Source of the DNA: DASSFG01 sp035550375
GTDB taxonomy: Bacteria; Planctomycetota; Planctomycetia; Pirellulales; JAICIG01
Direction: 5' to 3'
Assembly: GCA_035550375.1 (NCBI GenBank)
Contig: DASZPH010000007.1
Span: 41,387-105,386 of the forward strand
Length of the DNA stretch: 64,000 bases
In this document: positions 34,412-42,436 of the stretch, in pieces
Numbering within the stretch: position 1 is the first letter of the stretch
Layout: the number at the start of each line of letters is the position of its first letter
Notes under the pieces: generated by a model
Databases searched by the model: none
What the model was told of the DNA's origin: nothing
What the model saw: only the letters and a program-made list of their open reading frames with translations
Made by a program: the position numbers and the translations under genes

Positions 34412-35242
34412 ATGGCTATGGCTGACGAGATGCGTCTCGATCGAAAGACTCACCGCGACGCCCGACTCGGCGGCTTACCCACGTCCCGCCCCACCGCGTC
34501 GGGGAAGGCACCTGAGGCTGCTTGCGCTGTCGTGCTGGCTGGCGGAGCGGGGACGCGAATTCGTCATCTGTATCCCGACCTGCCCAAGCCGATGGTGCCG
34601 GCCGCCGGCGCCCCCTTCATCGAATGGGTTTTGCGGTACCTTCGCGAAGAAGGGCTCACTCGCTTCATCGTCTCGCTGGGGCACCTGGCGGCCGTCGCCG
34701 AGAACTATTTCGCCTGCCGGTCGGCGGACGCCTGTCATGTCGAAACGGTGCGGGAGCCGGCTCCCTTAGGCACGGCCGGCGCGCTCGTCTTCGCCGCACA
34801 GACGGCCGGTCGTTCCGCCGATCCCCTGCTGCTGGCCAACGGCGATTCGCTGGTGCTGGCCGACCTCTCGCCCGCCTGGCGGCTGTTAGCCGACGAGTCG
34901 GTCGACGGCGTGGTGGTCGGCCTGAGCGTGAGCGACGCCTCGCGTTACGGCGGCCTGGAAACCGCCGACGACGGCCGACTGCTTCGATTCAGCGAGAAAC
35001 GGCCTGGCACCGGCCTGATTAATGCCGGCGTGTATCTGTTTCGCCGCCGACTGCTCGGCGAATTTCCGTCTGGCTCTCCCTTAAGCCTGGAGCACGACGT
35101 TTTCCCCAAACTGCTGGCCGCCGGGGCTCGGTTGATGGTGCACCGCTGCCAGGCCCCGTTTCTCGACATCGGCACGCCGGAAAGCATCGGGCAAGCCGAA
35201 TCGTTCGTCCGCCAGCATTTCCTTACGCAGGTCGCAGCATGA
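34412..35242 (+). CDS. sugar-phosphate nucleotidyltransferase, HddC-like
   Basis: 276 residues. A 35-residue N-terminal extension precedes the nucleotide motif VVLAGGAGTRIRHLYPDLPK (LAGGxGTR...PK). LLLANGDSLVLADL carries the metal Asp and FSEKRPGTGLINAGVYLF the sugar site. The RHLYPDLPKPMVPAAG wording is typical of D-glycero-alpha-D-manno-heptose-1-phosphate guanylyltransferase (HddC). It overlaps the kinase gene as ATGA, which favours coupled translation. Glucose-1-phosphate or mannose-1-phosphate use cannot be excluded from sequence alone. Confidence 0.8.
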   Translation: MAMADEMRLDRKTHRDARLGGLPTSRPTASGKAPEAACAVVLAGGAGTRIRHLYPDLPKPMVPAAGAPFIEWVLRYLREEGLTRFIVSLGHLAAVAENYFACRSADACHVETVREPAPLGTAGALVFAAQTAGRSADPLLLANGDSLVLADLSPAWRLLADESVDGVVVGLSVSDASRYGGLETADDGRLLRFSEKRPGTGLINAGVYLFRRRLLGEFPSGSPLSLEHDVFPKLLAAGARLMVHRCQAPFLDIGTPESIGQAESFVRQHFLTQVAA

Positions 35243-36276
35243 TCATCAGCAAGACGCCCTTCCGCATCAGTTTCTTTGGCGGCGGCACCGATTACCCGGA
35301 GTATTTCACCCAGCACGGCGGCGCGGTGCTGGGCACGGCGGTCGACAAGTGCACGTACCTCGCCGCCACGCGATTCTATTCGCAGCTATTCGACTATTCG
35401 ATTCGTTTGGCGTACCGCCAGGTGGAATGCGTCGCCGATCTGGAGAAAATCGAGCACGCCCCGCTGCGAGAGTGCCTGCGGTGGGTAGGCATCACCAAGG
35501 ACATCGAAGTCGATTGCGTGGCCGAACTGCCGTCGTCGGTCGGCCTGGGCACCTCATCGAGCTTCGTGGTCGGCGTGCTCAACGCCCTGTATGCGTTTCA
35601 GGGACGGATCGTGCACCCGCTTGACCTGGCCTACCAGGCGATCGACATCGAGCGCGAGGTGCTGCGCGAGACGGTCGGCTGCCAGGACCAGACCTTCGCC
35701 GCCGTGGGCGGTTTCAACCTGATCGAGTTTCGCACAACGCGCGACATCGTCGTGCACCGCGTGCCGCTGTCGGCCGAACGAAAGGCCGAATTCGAGCAGC
35801 ACCTCCTCGTCGTCTATACGGGCATTCGTCGCCGCGCCAGCCAGGTCGCCGCCCGTCAGGTCGACAAGATCTCCGCCAACCTGCAGCAGCTTCACCAGAT
35901 GCGCCGCCTGGTCGACCAGGCCTATTCGCTGCTGGCCAGCGGGCAGAGCCTGGCCACGTTCGGCCGCCTGCTGCATGAAGGCTGGCTACTCAAGCATTCC
36001 CTCGATGCCTCGATCTCGAATGACACCATCAACGGCATCTACCGCAGCGGGCTGGAGGCGGGAGCCCTCGGCGGCAAATTGCTCGGGGCCGGCGGCGGTG
36101 GCTTTGTGCTGTTCTTCGTTCCCCCCGAAAAGCGACAGGCGGTGCTCAGTGCGCTGGGTCCGCTTCAGTCCATTCCCATGGGCGTCAACGCGCCCGGCAC
36201 CCAAATCGTGCATGCCGCCATGACCAGCCTGCCGAGTGTTGAGGTCGCCGGAGCCGGCCGGCTGCATGCGGCTTAG
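35239..36276 (+). CDS. GHMP kinase, D-glycero-D-manno-heptose 7-phosphate kinase-like
   Basis: 345 residues, ATG overlapping the previous stop. GHMP motif 1 is PFRISFFGGGTDYPEYF, motif 2 is ELPSSVGLGTSSSFVVG (phosphate loop), and motif 3 is GGKLLGAGGGGFVLFF. The sequence around motif 1 matches HddA, which makes heptose-1,7-bisphosphate in the GDP-heptose branch, whereas the hldE pathway makes ADP-heptose. With HddC-like, epimerase and methyltransferase genes it completes a cassette for a GDP-activated, modified heptose. The phosphatase (GmhB) and isomerase (GmhA) are not in the window. Confidence 0.82.
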   Translation: MIISKTPFRISFFGGGTDYPEYFTQHGGAVLGTAVDKCTYLAATRFYSQLFDYSIRLAYRQVECVADLEKIEHAPLRECLRWVGITKDIEVDCVAELPSSVGLGTSSSFVVGVLNALYAFQGRIVHPLDLAYQAIDIEREVLRETVGCQDQTFAAVGGFNLIEFRTTRDIVVHRVPLSAERKAEFEQHLLVVYTGIRRRASQVAARQVDKISANLQQLHQMRRLVDQAYSLLASGQSLATFGRLLHEGWLLKHSLDASISNDTINGIYRSGLEAGALGGKLLGAGGGGFVLFFVPPEKRQAVLSALGPLQSIPMGVNAPGTQIVHAAMTSLPSVEVAGAGRLHAA

Positions 36277-36340
36277 GGCTGGATGATTCTCGCCGGCTGC
36301 GATGGCCGACTGCGCTGACTCAGCCGGGTCCGCTCGCCGG

Positions 36341-37849
36341 CTAAAGCACCCACCTCCCCAGCAGCCGCACCATCACGACGATCACCGCCACGCCCGCCAC
36401 GTCGAGCAGCAGGCCATAGCGCACCATCCGCGTCAGGGGAATGTAACCCGAACCATAAACGATGGCATTGCAGGGGGTCGAGACGGGAAGCATGAAGCCG
36501 AGACTGGCGGCGAAGGTCGCGCCCAGCGCCGGTTCCAGGGGATCGGCGCCGGAGGCCTGCGCGATGTTGATTGCCACGGGCACAACGATGATGGCGCTGG
36601 CTGTGTTGCTGGTCAGCTCCGAGACCAGCGTGGCCACCAGCGTCGCCGCGATCAACAATCCCAGACCGCTCGTCGAGGGCAGCAACCCCGCCAGGCTCTG
36701 GCCAAGCGTGGCCGCGAGCCCCGTCTTGTCGGAAAGCACCCCCAGCGCAAATCCGCCGCCGTACAACAGCACCACCCCCCAGTCGATCTCCACGGCGTCG
36801 CGCCAGGCGATGGCCCTTTTGCCGTGTCCACCGGGTAGGAAAAACAACAGCGCGGCGCCCAGCAGCGCCACCACCGATTCGTTCAAGACGTCGCGCAGCA
36901 GGCGATAGGTTTCGCTCTGCTCTCCCGCGCACAAGGCGACGATCCCCGGAAGAATCCACAGCACCACGGTCAGCCCGAAGACCCCAACCGTCGACCGCTG
37001 GCCGGTCGTCCACGGGCCCAGGCGCCGCCGCTCTTCTTCGAGCATCGCCTGCTCGCCGGGCACCTCCTGGCGGTCCGCCGGGCAAAGCCAGTTCAAGTAC
37101 GCGAAGAGATAGAGAAACATGCAGGCAACGATCGGCACGCCGACAAACATCCATTTCAAGAAGGGAATGTCGACGCCCAGCGACTCCCGGATTTTCCCCA
37201 GTCCGATCAGGTTGGGCGGCGTGCCCACTGGCGTGGCTAGGCCCCCGATCGAGGCCGCAAACGACGCCATGAGCATCAGGCCGGTCGCGTAGCGACGGCT
37301 GACCGGACGGCCGGAGGTCGCCTCGCGGTCAAGCAGGTAGCCCAGGATCGACAGGCCGATGGCGAACATCATGGCCGTGGTGGCGGTGTTGGATATCCAG
37401 GCCGACAGGCAGGCCGTCACCGCGCCGAAGGCAAACAGGATTCGCGACGGGCTGCCGCCGACCCAGCCCAGCGACAGCACGCCGAACGCCAGCCGCCGGT
37501 CGAGACCGTGCAGGAAGATGGCTCTCGCCAGGATGAACGACCCGATGAAGAGAAACATGATGGGGTCGGCGAAAGGCGCGAAAACCTCCTTCGCCGGCGC
37601 CACGCGCAGAACCACGCACAGCGACGCCCCGACGAGCGCGGTGACCGGCATGGCCACGGCTTCGGTGATCCACAGCACGACCACGCCCGCCATCACCGCC
37701 GCCAGGCGGTGTGCCTCGGGCTTGAGCGAGGGAAAATCGGCGGCCAGCACGCCCGCGAAGGCGGCCGGAGCCAGAACCAGCCCCACAATCACTCTCCAGC
37801 GCTCGAATCGCTGTTCCAACGCGCTGAGTTGCTCGGTTTCGACGCTCAA
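36341..37849 (-). CDS. SLC13/DASS family sodium-coupled anion symporter
   Basis: 502 residues from a TTG at 37849 preceded by GAGGAG. About 11-12 membrane helices. The family signatures appear as the duplicated SNT motif: ISNTATTAMMFAIG in the first half and LTSNTASAIIVVPVAINIA in the second; both form the Na+/substrate sites in DASS carriers. GLATPVGTPPNLIGLGKI and ACNAIVYGSGY-like elements (STPCNAIVYG) are also present. Substrates in the family are dicarboxylates, citrate, sulfate or phosphate; the choice is not readable. It converges on the GDP-heptose operon with 64 bases between. Confidence 0.9.
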   Translation of the reverse strand: MSVETEQLSALEQRFERWRVIVGLVLAPAAFAGVLAADFPSLKPEAHRLAAVMAGVVVLWITEAVAMPVTALVGASLCVVLRVAPAKEVFAPFADPIMFLFIGSFILARAIFLHGLDRRLAFGVLSLGWVGGSPSRILFAFGAVTACLSAWISNTATTAMMFAIGLSILGYLLDREATSGRPVSRRYATGLMLMASFAASIGGLATPVGTPPNLIGLGKIRESLGVDIPFLKWMFVGVPIVACMFLYLFAYLNWLCPADRQEVPGEQAMLEEERRRLGPWTTGQRSTVGVFGLTVVLWILPGIVALCAGEQSETYRLLRDVLNESVVALLGAALLFFLPGGHGKRAIAWRDAVEIDWGVVLLYGGGFALGVLSDKTGLAATLGQSLAGLLPSTSGLGLLIAATLVATLVSELTSNTASAIIVVPVAINIAQASGADPLEPALGATFAASLGFMLPVSTPCNAIVYGSGYIPLTRMVRYGLLLDVAGVAVIVVMVRLLGRWVL

Positions 37850-37867
37850 GAGGCTCCTCGCCGGGTC

Positions 37868-37883
37868 TGGTGGTTTACCACCA
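37868..37883. promoter_or_regulatory. palindromic operator-like site upstream of the SLC13 gene
   Basis: TGGTGGT and ACCACCA form a perfect 7-bp inverted repeat around TT, beginning 19 bases upstream of the TTG start. On the minus strand a possible promoter, TTGGCC, 17 bases, TATGGT, places its -10 box over one arm. A repressor bound here would block transcription. The regulator is unknown. Confidence 0.4.
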
Positions 37884-38099
37884 TAACCTCGGCCGCAAAG
37901 CCGGCCAAGGCGCGCAGGCGGCGCGTGTTGGTCGTTCCGGACAGGATCAGCGATAAGGAGCAGCTTGGCGCGATCATTGTGCCGCCCTCGGCTGCGCGAC
38001 GCTTTCGGCGGCCGTTAGCTCCGCGCCTCCCGTACGATGCCGGAAGTGGGCATTGTTCTGAAAGGGTCCGGGCGTCGGTACCAGAGGGAGTGACAGAGA

Positions 38100-38318
38100 A
38101 TGGCAGAGAAGGGCAGACACGCCAGCGATGATGAATTGGTCCTGGCCCTGGCTGCCGAAGCCGCCGAGCGGGCCAGCCCCCCGGCGAGCGAACGGTCTAC
38201 GGTCGATGACATTGACATAGGTCGAACGGATGCGAAGGGCGTCGACGCAAGACCTTGGAAAAATCGCTTCAGCATGACGCGCGACCTCTTTACGTTCCGC
38301 TTCTGCTTGCCTGCTTAG
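38100..38318 (+). pseudogene. possible remnant of a small helix-turn-helix gene
   Basis: A 72-codon frame starts MAEKGRHASDDELVLALAA, which resembles the N-terminus of small planctomycete proteins that begin with a similar leader and then run into a helix-turn-helix. After about residue 20 the sequence degenerates and the expected recognition helix is missing. Either a decayed gene or chance resemblance; weak evidence. Confidence 0.2.
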
Positions 38319-38554
38319 GCTGGGCTTGCCCTTGAGGCTTCTTGTGCGATTTGCGACCAACCACAATGGCAGAATAAAAAATGCAGACAAGCCATATTCG
38401 TCAATGTTTGCCGATGCGGCTTCCCCGGGCGCGACGCCCCTCCGGCGGGCTCCGCCGACCGCTACAGCCCCCGACAATCTCCACGCTCTCGATATGGGGC
38501 CGACGCAGTCTCTAAGCCGGAGAGCATCTGCTTCCTCTGCCAACAGTCAGGACT

Positions 38555-38710
38555 CAGGACGGTTCGTCCTGGGCGCGCAACCAATTCGCAGCATCCGCCG
38601 CGGGGGCGGTTGCTGCGCGTCAGCAACTCACGATTCGACGTTCAGTCGATTTCACCGAAGCGGGAAACCCCATGCTGCAACCTGCGTCGGAGTGTCGGTC
38701 CGGTGCGGGT
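38555..38710. repeat. interspersed repeat, copy A (left of blaI)
   Basis: It shares with copy B (about 41868-42013) the block CAACTCACGATTCGACGTT (here 38624-38642, there 41925-41943), TCGATTTCACCGAA, an AGCATCCGC block to the left and a GTGTCGG block to the right, all in the same order and spacing. It shares AGGACGGTTCGT and AGCATCCGC with copy C (about 46272). It is imperfect, in direct orientation, and has no open frame of its own. Confidence 0.7.
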
Positions 38711-38898
38711 CGCGCGCAACTGCCGTTTCGGCGAAACGGGTCACCGGCATTCTCGGCGAGGGGAGGGTGGCAACCGCAGTTTCGAGCCTGAGCTCCGCCG
38801 GTAGATCAGCCGCGAGCGTGCGCGTCGGACGTTGGCAGGGAATTAAGGTCGGTTCTTGCCGCGTCAAATGCTGGCAGCGGAAAAAGTAGCCATCGCCA

Positions 38899-38937
38899 TT
38901 GACGCGCCTACAAATGTCGATATAACGACGAGTGTAG
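38899..38937 (+). promoter_or_regulatory. blaI promoter with overlapping operator-like dyad
   Basis: TTGACG (38899-38904), a 16-base spacer and TATAAC (38921-38926) form a good promoter. CTACA (38908-38912) and TGTAG (38933-38937), with inner TCG/CGA matches, form a dyad spanning the spacer and -10 box. BlaI/MecI repressors bind dyads built on TACA/TGTA, so autorepression by the gene product at 38962 is likely. GGAGG at 38951-38955 is the ribosome site. Confidence 0.65.
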
Positions 38938-38961
38938 ACAGTAGTTTGTCGGAGGTCTTGT

Positions 38962-39363
38962 ATGCCAAAGCCGGAGCCACCGCCTCTGTCCGAGGCACAG
39001 TTGGAAATTATCAATATTGTCTGGGATCTCGGCACGGCGACCGTCGGCCAAATTTGGAAGGCCTTGGCCAAGCGCCGGGGCATTTCACGAACCACGGTCT
39101 CCACCATGGTGACACGCCTTGAGGAGAAGGGGTGGCTACGTCATCGGGTGATTGGAGGGACCTTTCTATACTCTGCTACCCAACCGCGGGAAAAGGTCTT
39201 GCCGCGGATCGTTCATCGGCTTGTAGACGCAGCTTTTCAGGGATCGGCCGAAGAGCTGGTGCTTACGTTACTGGAAGGCGGCCGTTTGACAGTCGAGGAA
39301 GTCGAGCGAATCAAGACCATGCTCGAAACGGCGGAAAGTGAGATGCGGGAGGGAATGCGATGA
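38962..39363 (+). CDS. blaI: BlaI/MecI/CopY family transcriptional repressor
   Basis: 133 residues, ATG at 38962 with GGAGG six bases upstream. A winged-helix domain covers about 8-75 (LSEAQLEIINIVWDLGTATV, then RGISRTTVSTMVTRLEEKGW as the recognition helix and wing), followed by a C-terminal dimerisation region. The family represses its own operon and is cut or displaced when the membrane metallopeptidase partner is activated. The last four bases (ATGA) overlap the start of that partner. The dyad just upstream is the probable binding site. No beta-lactamase or PBP gene is near, so the regulated response is unknown. Confidence 0.9.
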   Translation: MPKPEPPPLSEAQLEIINIVWDLGTATVGQIWKALAKRRGISRTTVSTMVTRLEEKGWLRHRVIGGTFLYSATQPREKVLPRIVHRLVDAAFQGSAEELVLTLLEGGRLTVEEVERIKTMLETAESEMREGMR

Positions 39364-41591
39364 ACACGCTCTTACAAATCTACCCCGGCGACGGCTGCCT
39401 CAGCTCTAGCGCCAACGTGCTGGTTCAAGTAACCGCGGTAATCTTGACGGCCTGGCTTCTTGCGCGGCTCGGTAATCGCTGGAACGCGGCATGGCGTCAC
39501 ACCGTCTTGTTCGTTGCGCTGCTCTTCGTGTTGGCTAGTCCCATCTTGTCGTGGGTCATGCAAAACAGCGGCATTGCGTTCGTGACACTGCGAACCTCTC
39601 CGCCGACTGCGCCCGTCCAGATTTCGGCGGTCCCCCTGCCGGAGCCCCGCGCTGACGCTATGCCGACAAAGCAAGGGGACGTGGCAGTCCCTGTTAATCT
39701 GGAGACCAACAACCTTGAGCACGTCTTACCGTCCAGACGTCAGCCAGCGAATTCATTCCCAGATGTTCTCCGGGCCTGTGGAGGATTGGTCGTGATAATC
39801 TGGCTGGCGGGAATGGCGTTCCGTTTGGCGAGATGGAGCCATGGGCTGTATTTGATTGCTGCGTTGCGGCAAGCAGTTCGTCCATTCGACTGCGAACCGA
39901 TGGCGGAAATGATGCTTCAAGTTCGTCAAGCCCTGGGAACGACCACACTTCCTCTCATTGCAACTTCGGCCGGCTTGGACCGGCCGATCATGGTGGGGTT
40001 GATTCGCCCGCTGGTGATTCTACCGGAAGATGTAGCGCGGACTCTTCCCAGGCCACAATTGGCCGACATTCTTATCCACGAATGCGCTCACGCGGTCTGC
40101 CGGCACCATGTCGTCGCGCTGTTGCAGCGAGTGGCTGGGACGTTTTTCTGGTTCCATCCGCTCGTGCATTTGATGAATCGGGAATTATCTAGGGCGAGAG
40201 AGGAAGTCTGCGACAACTACGTTCTCCGCCGCAGCGATGCGCCCCGCTACGCGCGCACGTTGTTGGAGCTATCGCAGTTACTTGTGGACACGTCGCCGAA
40301 GCGCACAGCGCTGGGCCTATTTCATTATCGCTGGACCTTGGAAGACCGCGTTGCCGACCTTTTGGACCGAAGGAGACGGGTTGTGGTTCGAGTCAATCGT
40401 TGGACTGCTACGGCATTGAGTGCGGTTTTCCTGTTCCTGGGGCTTCTGATTGCCGGCACGAGAATTGTTCAAGCCGAGCCGGCGCTCCCGGAAGCCGAGC
40501 CGGCAGTCAAGCAAGAATCTGCCGTCCGAACATCTTCATCGTCACCGGCCATAATGTCAGCGTTATCGCCCGGAGAACGACCACCATGGAACACGAACAA
40601 CCCGTATGCTGGAAACGTCTTCGCTGTGAAATTCAGTCCCGATGGAAAAACTCTAGCATCATCCTGGGGTGATGGAACAATCAAGCTATGGGATGTGGCG
40701 TCATACAAGAATACAGCCGTGCTCGTCACGCCCAGACGCGACGGGAGTCCTGCCGATGAACAGATCCTCATCAAATCGTTGGCTTATAGCCCCGACGGTA
40801 AGACCATCGCCTCGGGGGGGTGCGAGGGCACTAAAGCCGGAATGATCCGACTATGGAACGTGGCCAGCGGCGAGAACACAGCCGCCTTCAACGGAAGCAC
40901 CGAGAAGCCTCGGCGACTCGGTCTTCCTGGTATTTACCAGTTGGTCTTCACCAATGATGGAAAGACGCTGATTACAGGCAATGAGGATAATCTAATCCGA
41001 TTCTTTGATGCGGCCAGTGGCAAGATCACCGCGAAATTGGAGGCCGATTCCGACGATACGATTTACGCCCTTGCGCTTAGCCCGGACGGGAAGACACTTG
41101 CGTCCGGTGGCGCTAAGGGAACGATCAATTTATGGAATGTGGCCAACGGCACTAACACTGCGATGTTCAAGGCCGTAGGCAAAGGCAATAGCGTCTATTC
41201 ATTGGCCTTCGGCCCCGATGGGAAAACGTTGGGCGCTGGATGTTGGATGGAGGGCGGTGGCATGTTATGGGACATCGCCAGCGGTACGAATACGGTGAAA
41301 TTTAAGCCGGACCGCGCGGACTCCGCCGCAATAAATAACCCAAACGATATGACTTACAGTGTCGCCTTCAGCCCGGACGGCAGGATTTTTGCGCAGGGTT
41401 GTGATAATGGAATCATCGCGCTGTGGGACGTGAAGGGTCGTAAAAAGCTCGCCATCCTGACTGGGCACTCTGCCTTGGTTCGTTGTCTCGCTTTCTCGCC
41501 CGATGGCAACACGTTGGCCTCGGGCGGCGACGACAGTAGCGTCAAACTGTGGAGCGTGGAGGCAAAAGGTGAGCGTGCTGAGGGGAACTAA
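39360..41591 (+). CDS. M56 (BlaR1-type) membrane metallopeptidase fused to a WD40 propeller
   Basis: 743 residues, overlapping blaI by 4 bases. Membrane helices lie at about 15-35, 48-66, 138-156 and 352-372. The M56 peptidase domain sits between the third and fourth, with zinc motif HECAH (about 240-244) and downstream REEVCDN (Glu ligand, about 280). After the last helix and a Ser/Pro linker, residues about 418-740 hold seven WD40 repeats (cores such as FSPDGKTLASSWGDGTIKLW), enough for one closed propeller. Classical BlaR1 has a penicillin-binding sensor in this position. The propeller is therefore the probable extracytoplasmic sensor, ligand unknown. Confidence 0.88.
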   Translation: MNTLLQIYPGDGCLSSSANVLVQVTAVILTAWLLARLGNRWNAAWRHTVLFVALLFVLASPILSWVMQNSGIAFVTLRTSPPTAPVQISAVPLPEPRADAMPTKQGDVAVPVNLETNNLEHVLPSRRQPANSFPDVLRACGGLVVIIWLAGMAFRLARWSHGLYLIAALRQAVRPFDCEPMAEMMLQVRQALGTTTLPLIATSAGLDRPIMVGLIRPLVILPEDVARTLPRPQLADILIHECAHAVCRHHVVALLQRVAGTFFWFHPLVHLMNRELSRAREEVCDNYVLRRSDAPRYARTLLELSQLLVDTSPKRTALGLFHYRWTLEDRVADLLDRRRRVVVRVNRWTATALSAVFLFLGLLIAGTRIVQAEPALPEAEPAVKQESAVRTSSSSPAIMSALSPGERPPWNTNNPYAGNVFAVKFSPDGKTLASSWGDGTIKLWDVASYKNTAVLVTPRRDGSPADEQILIKSLAYSPDGKTIASGGCEGTKAGMIRLWNVASGENTAAFNGSTEKPRRLGLPGIYQLVFTNDGKTLITGNEDNLIRFFDAASGKITAKLEADSDDTIYALALSPDGKTLASGGAKGTINLWNVANGTNTAMFKAVGKGNSVYSLAFGPDGKTLGAGCWMEGGGMLWDIASGTNTVKFKPDRADSAAINNPNDMTYSVAFSPDGRIFAQGCDNGIIALWDVKGRKKLAILTGHSALVRCLAFSPDGNTLASGGDDSSVKLWSVEAKGERAEGN

Positions 41592-41867
41592 TAACATTCC
41601 GGGTGCGTGTCGACGAAATAAAAAGCCCTCCGATACGAACGTCGCAGGGCTGTCAAGCTAACACCGACTGTCCGAAGCGAATCTCCGGAACTCGACCATC
41701 ACCTGCGTATCCTGCGACGACAATTGCGACCGACACACCCCGGCGGGGTGCTCCTTTGTGCCCCTCGGTGCCCACCACCGAAGCGCCGAGATCTCCCGGC
41801 CAGCGCGCTCGGGAGGGCGCGTCCTTGTCCGCAGTCGCCAACTGCCTTGAGAGCGTCGGTCGGTTGG

Positions 41868-42013
41868 CCCTGAGTGCGAATCGCAATCGAAGCATCCGCG
41901 GGGGTAGCGCTTGCCTCGCACCGACAACTCACGATTCGACGTTTCGCTCGATTTCACCGAAACGCGGAAATCCAATATGACAAACTGAGGCGGGGGTGTC
42001 GGGCCTGTGCAGG
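41868..42013. repeat. interspersed repeat, copy B (right of the BlaI/M56-WD40 pair)
   Basis: Same order of blocks as copy A: ATCGCAATCGAAGCATCCGC, CAACTCACGATTCGACGTT (41925-41943), TCGATTTCACCGAA, GTGTCGG. A CGTTTCG/CGAAACG hairpin is present (41940-41962). It lies about 275 bases after the stop of the WD40 fusion. The rest of the 845-base gap 41592-42436 shows no gene. Confidence 0.7.
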
Positions 42014-42336
42014 TTACGGAAGCGAAGAAGAAAGCACTCTTGATGTCGCAATCCCATCAAGAGACCTTGCTCAATGTGCTTCCGCGTGTCAATTTCGCAC
42101 GCAAGCCGACAAGCACGGTCCGTGGCCCTGCCGTTTGCGGCCGGCCAGCGGACGCTCGTGGGGCGGGGCGCCGGTGGGGTCAATTACCGCCGCACGCCGT
42201 TCCCAGTCTTGGCATCGACCTCGGTGCCACGCTCAACGGCGGCAGGACCCGATAACAGCCATTTTTGCGGCGTGGATGGAGCGTTTCGCTCCGCGGGTGC
42301 CGCCGCTGGGTTCCGTCAATCTGTAACCCTGTTTGC

Positions 42337-42364
42337 TTGACGGATCTCTAAACTGGTGTAATCT
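42337..42364 (+). promoter_or_regulatory. promoter of the giant extracellular protein gene
   Basis: TTGACG (42337-42342), a 16-base spacer and TAATCT (42359-42364) predict a start of transcription near 42371, about 65 bases ahead of the GTG start at 42437. Confidence 0.55.
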
Positions 42365-42436
42365 GCTGGCGGCCTTGTTGGGTGGTAAAGGCGCCCCACA
42401 GGCGATTGACGCACCTCAGGCAAAGGGGAGACAGCG

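Larger units (their letters stand above)
37850..38961. other. 1.1-kb region without a convincing intact gene
   Basis: It separates the SLC13 gene from blaI. It contains the palindrome at 37868, a possible gene remnant at 38100-38318, one copy of an interspersed repeat (about 38555-38710) and the blaI promoter at its right end. A 187-codon frame at 38326-38889 has Ser/Arg/Ala-rich, non-protein-like composition and runs across the repeat, so I do not call it. Confidence 0.5.

Noticed and set aside
38326..38889. 187-codon frame before blaI
   Set aside because: Ser/Arg/Ala-rich non-protein-like composition and overlap with interspersed repeat copy A.
41603..41980. 125-codon frame after the WD40 fusion
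   Set aside because: Composition unlike protein; overlaps repeat copy B; no ribosome site.
38555..42013. Repeat copies A and B as integron attC sites or IS ends
   Set aside because: No integrase or transposase gene, and the attC core pattern (RYYYAAC...GTTRRRY) is not present.
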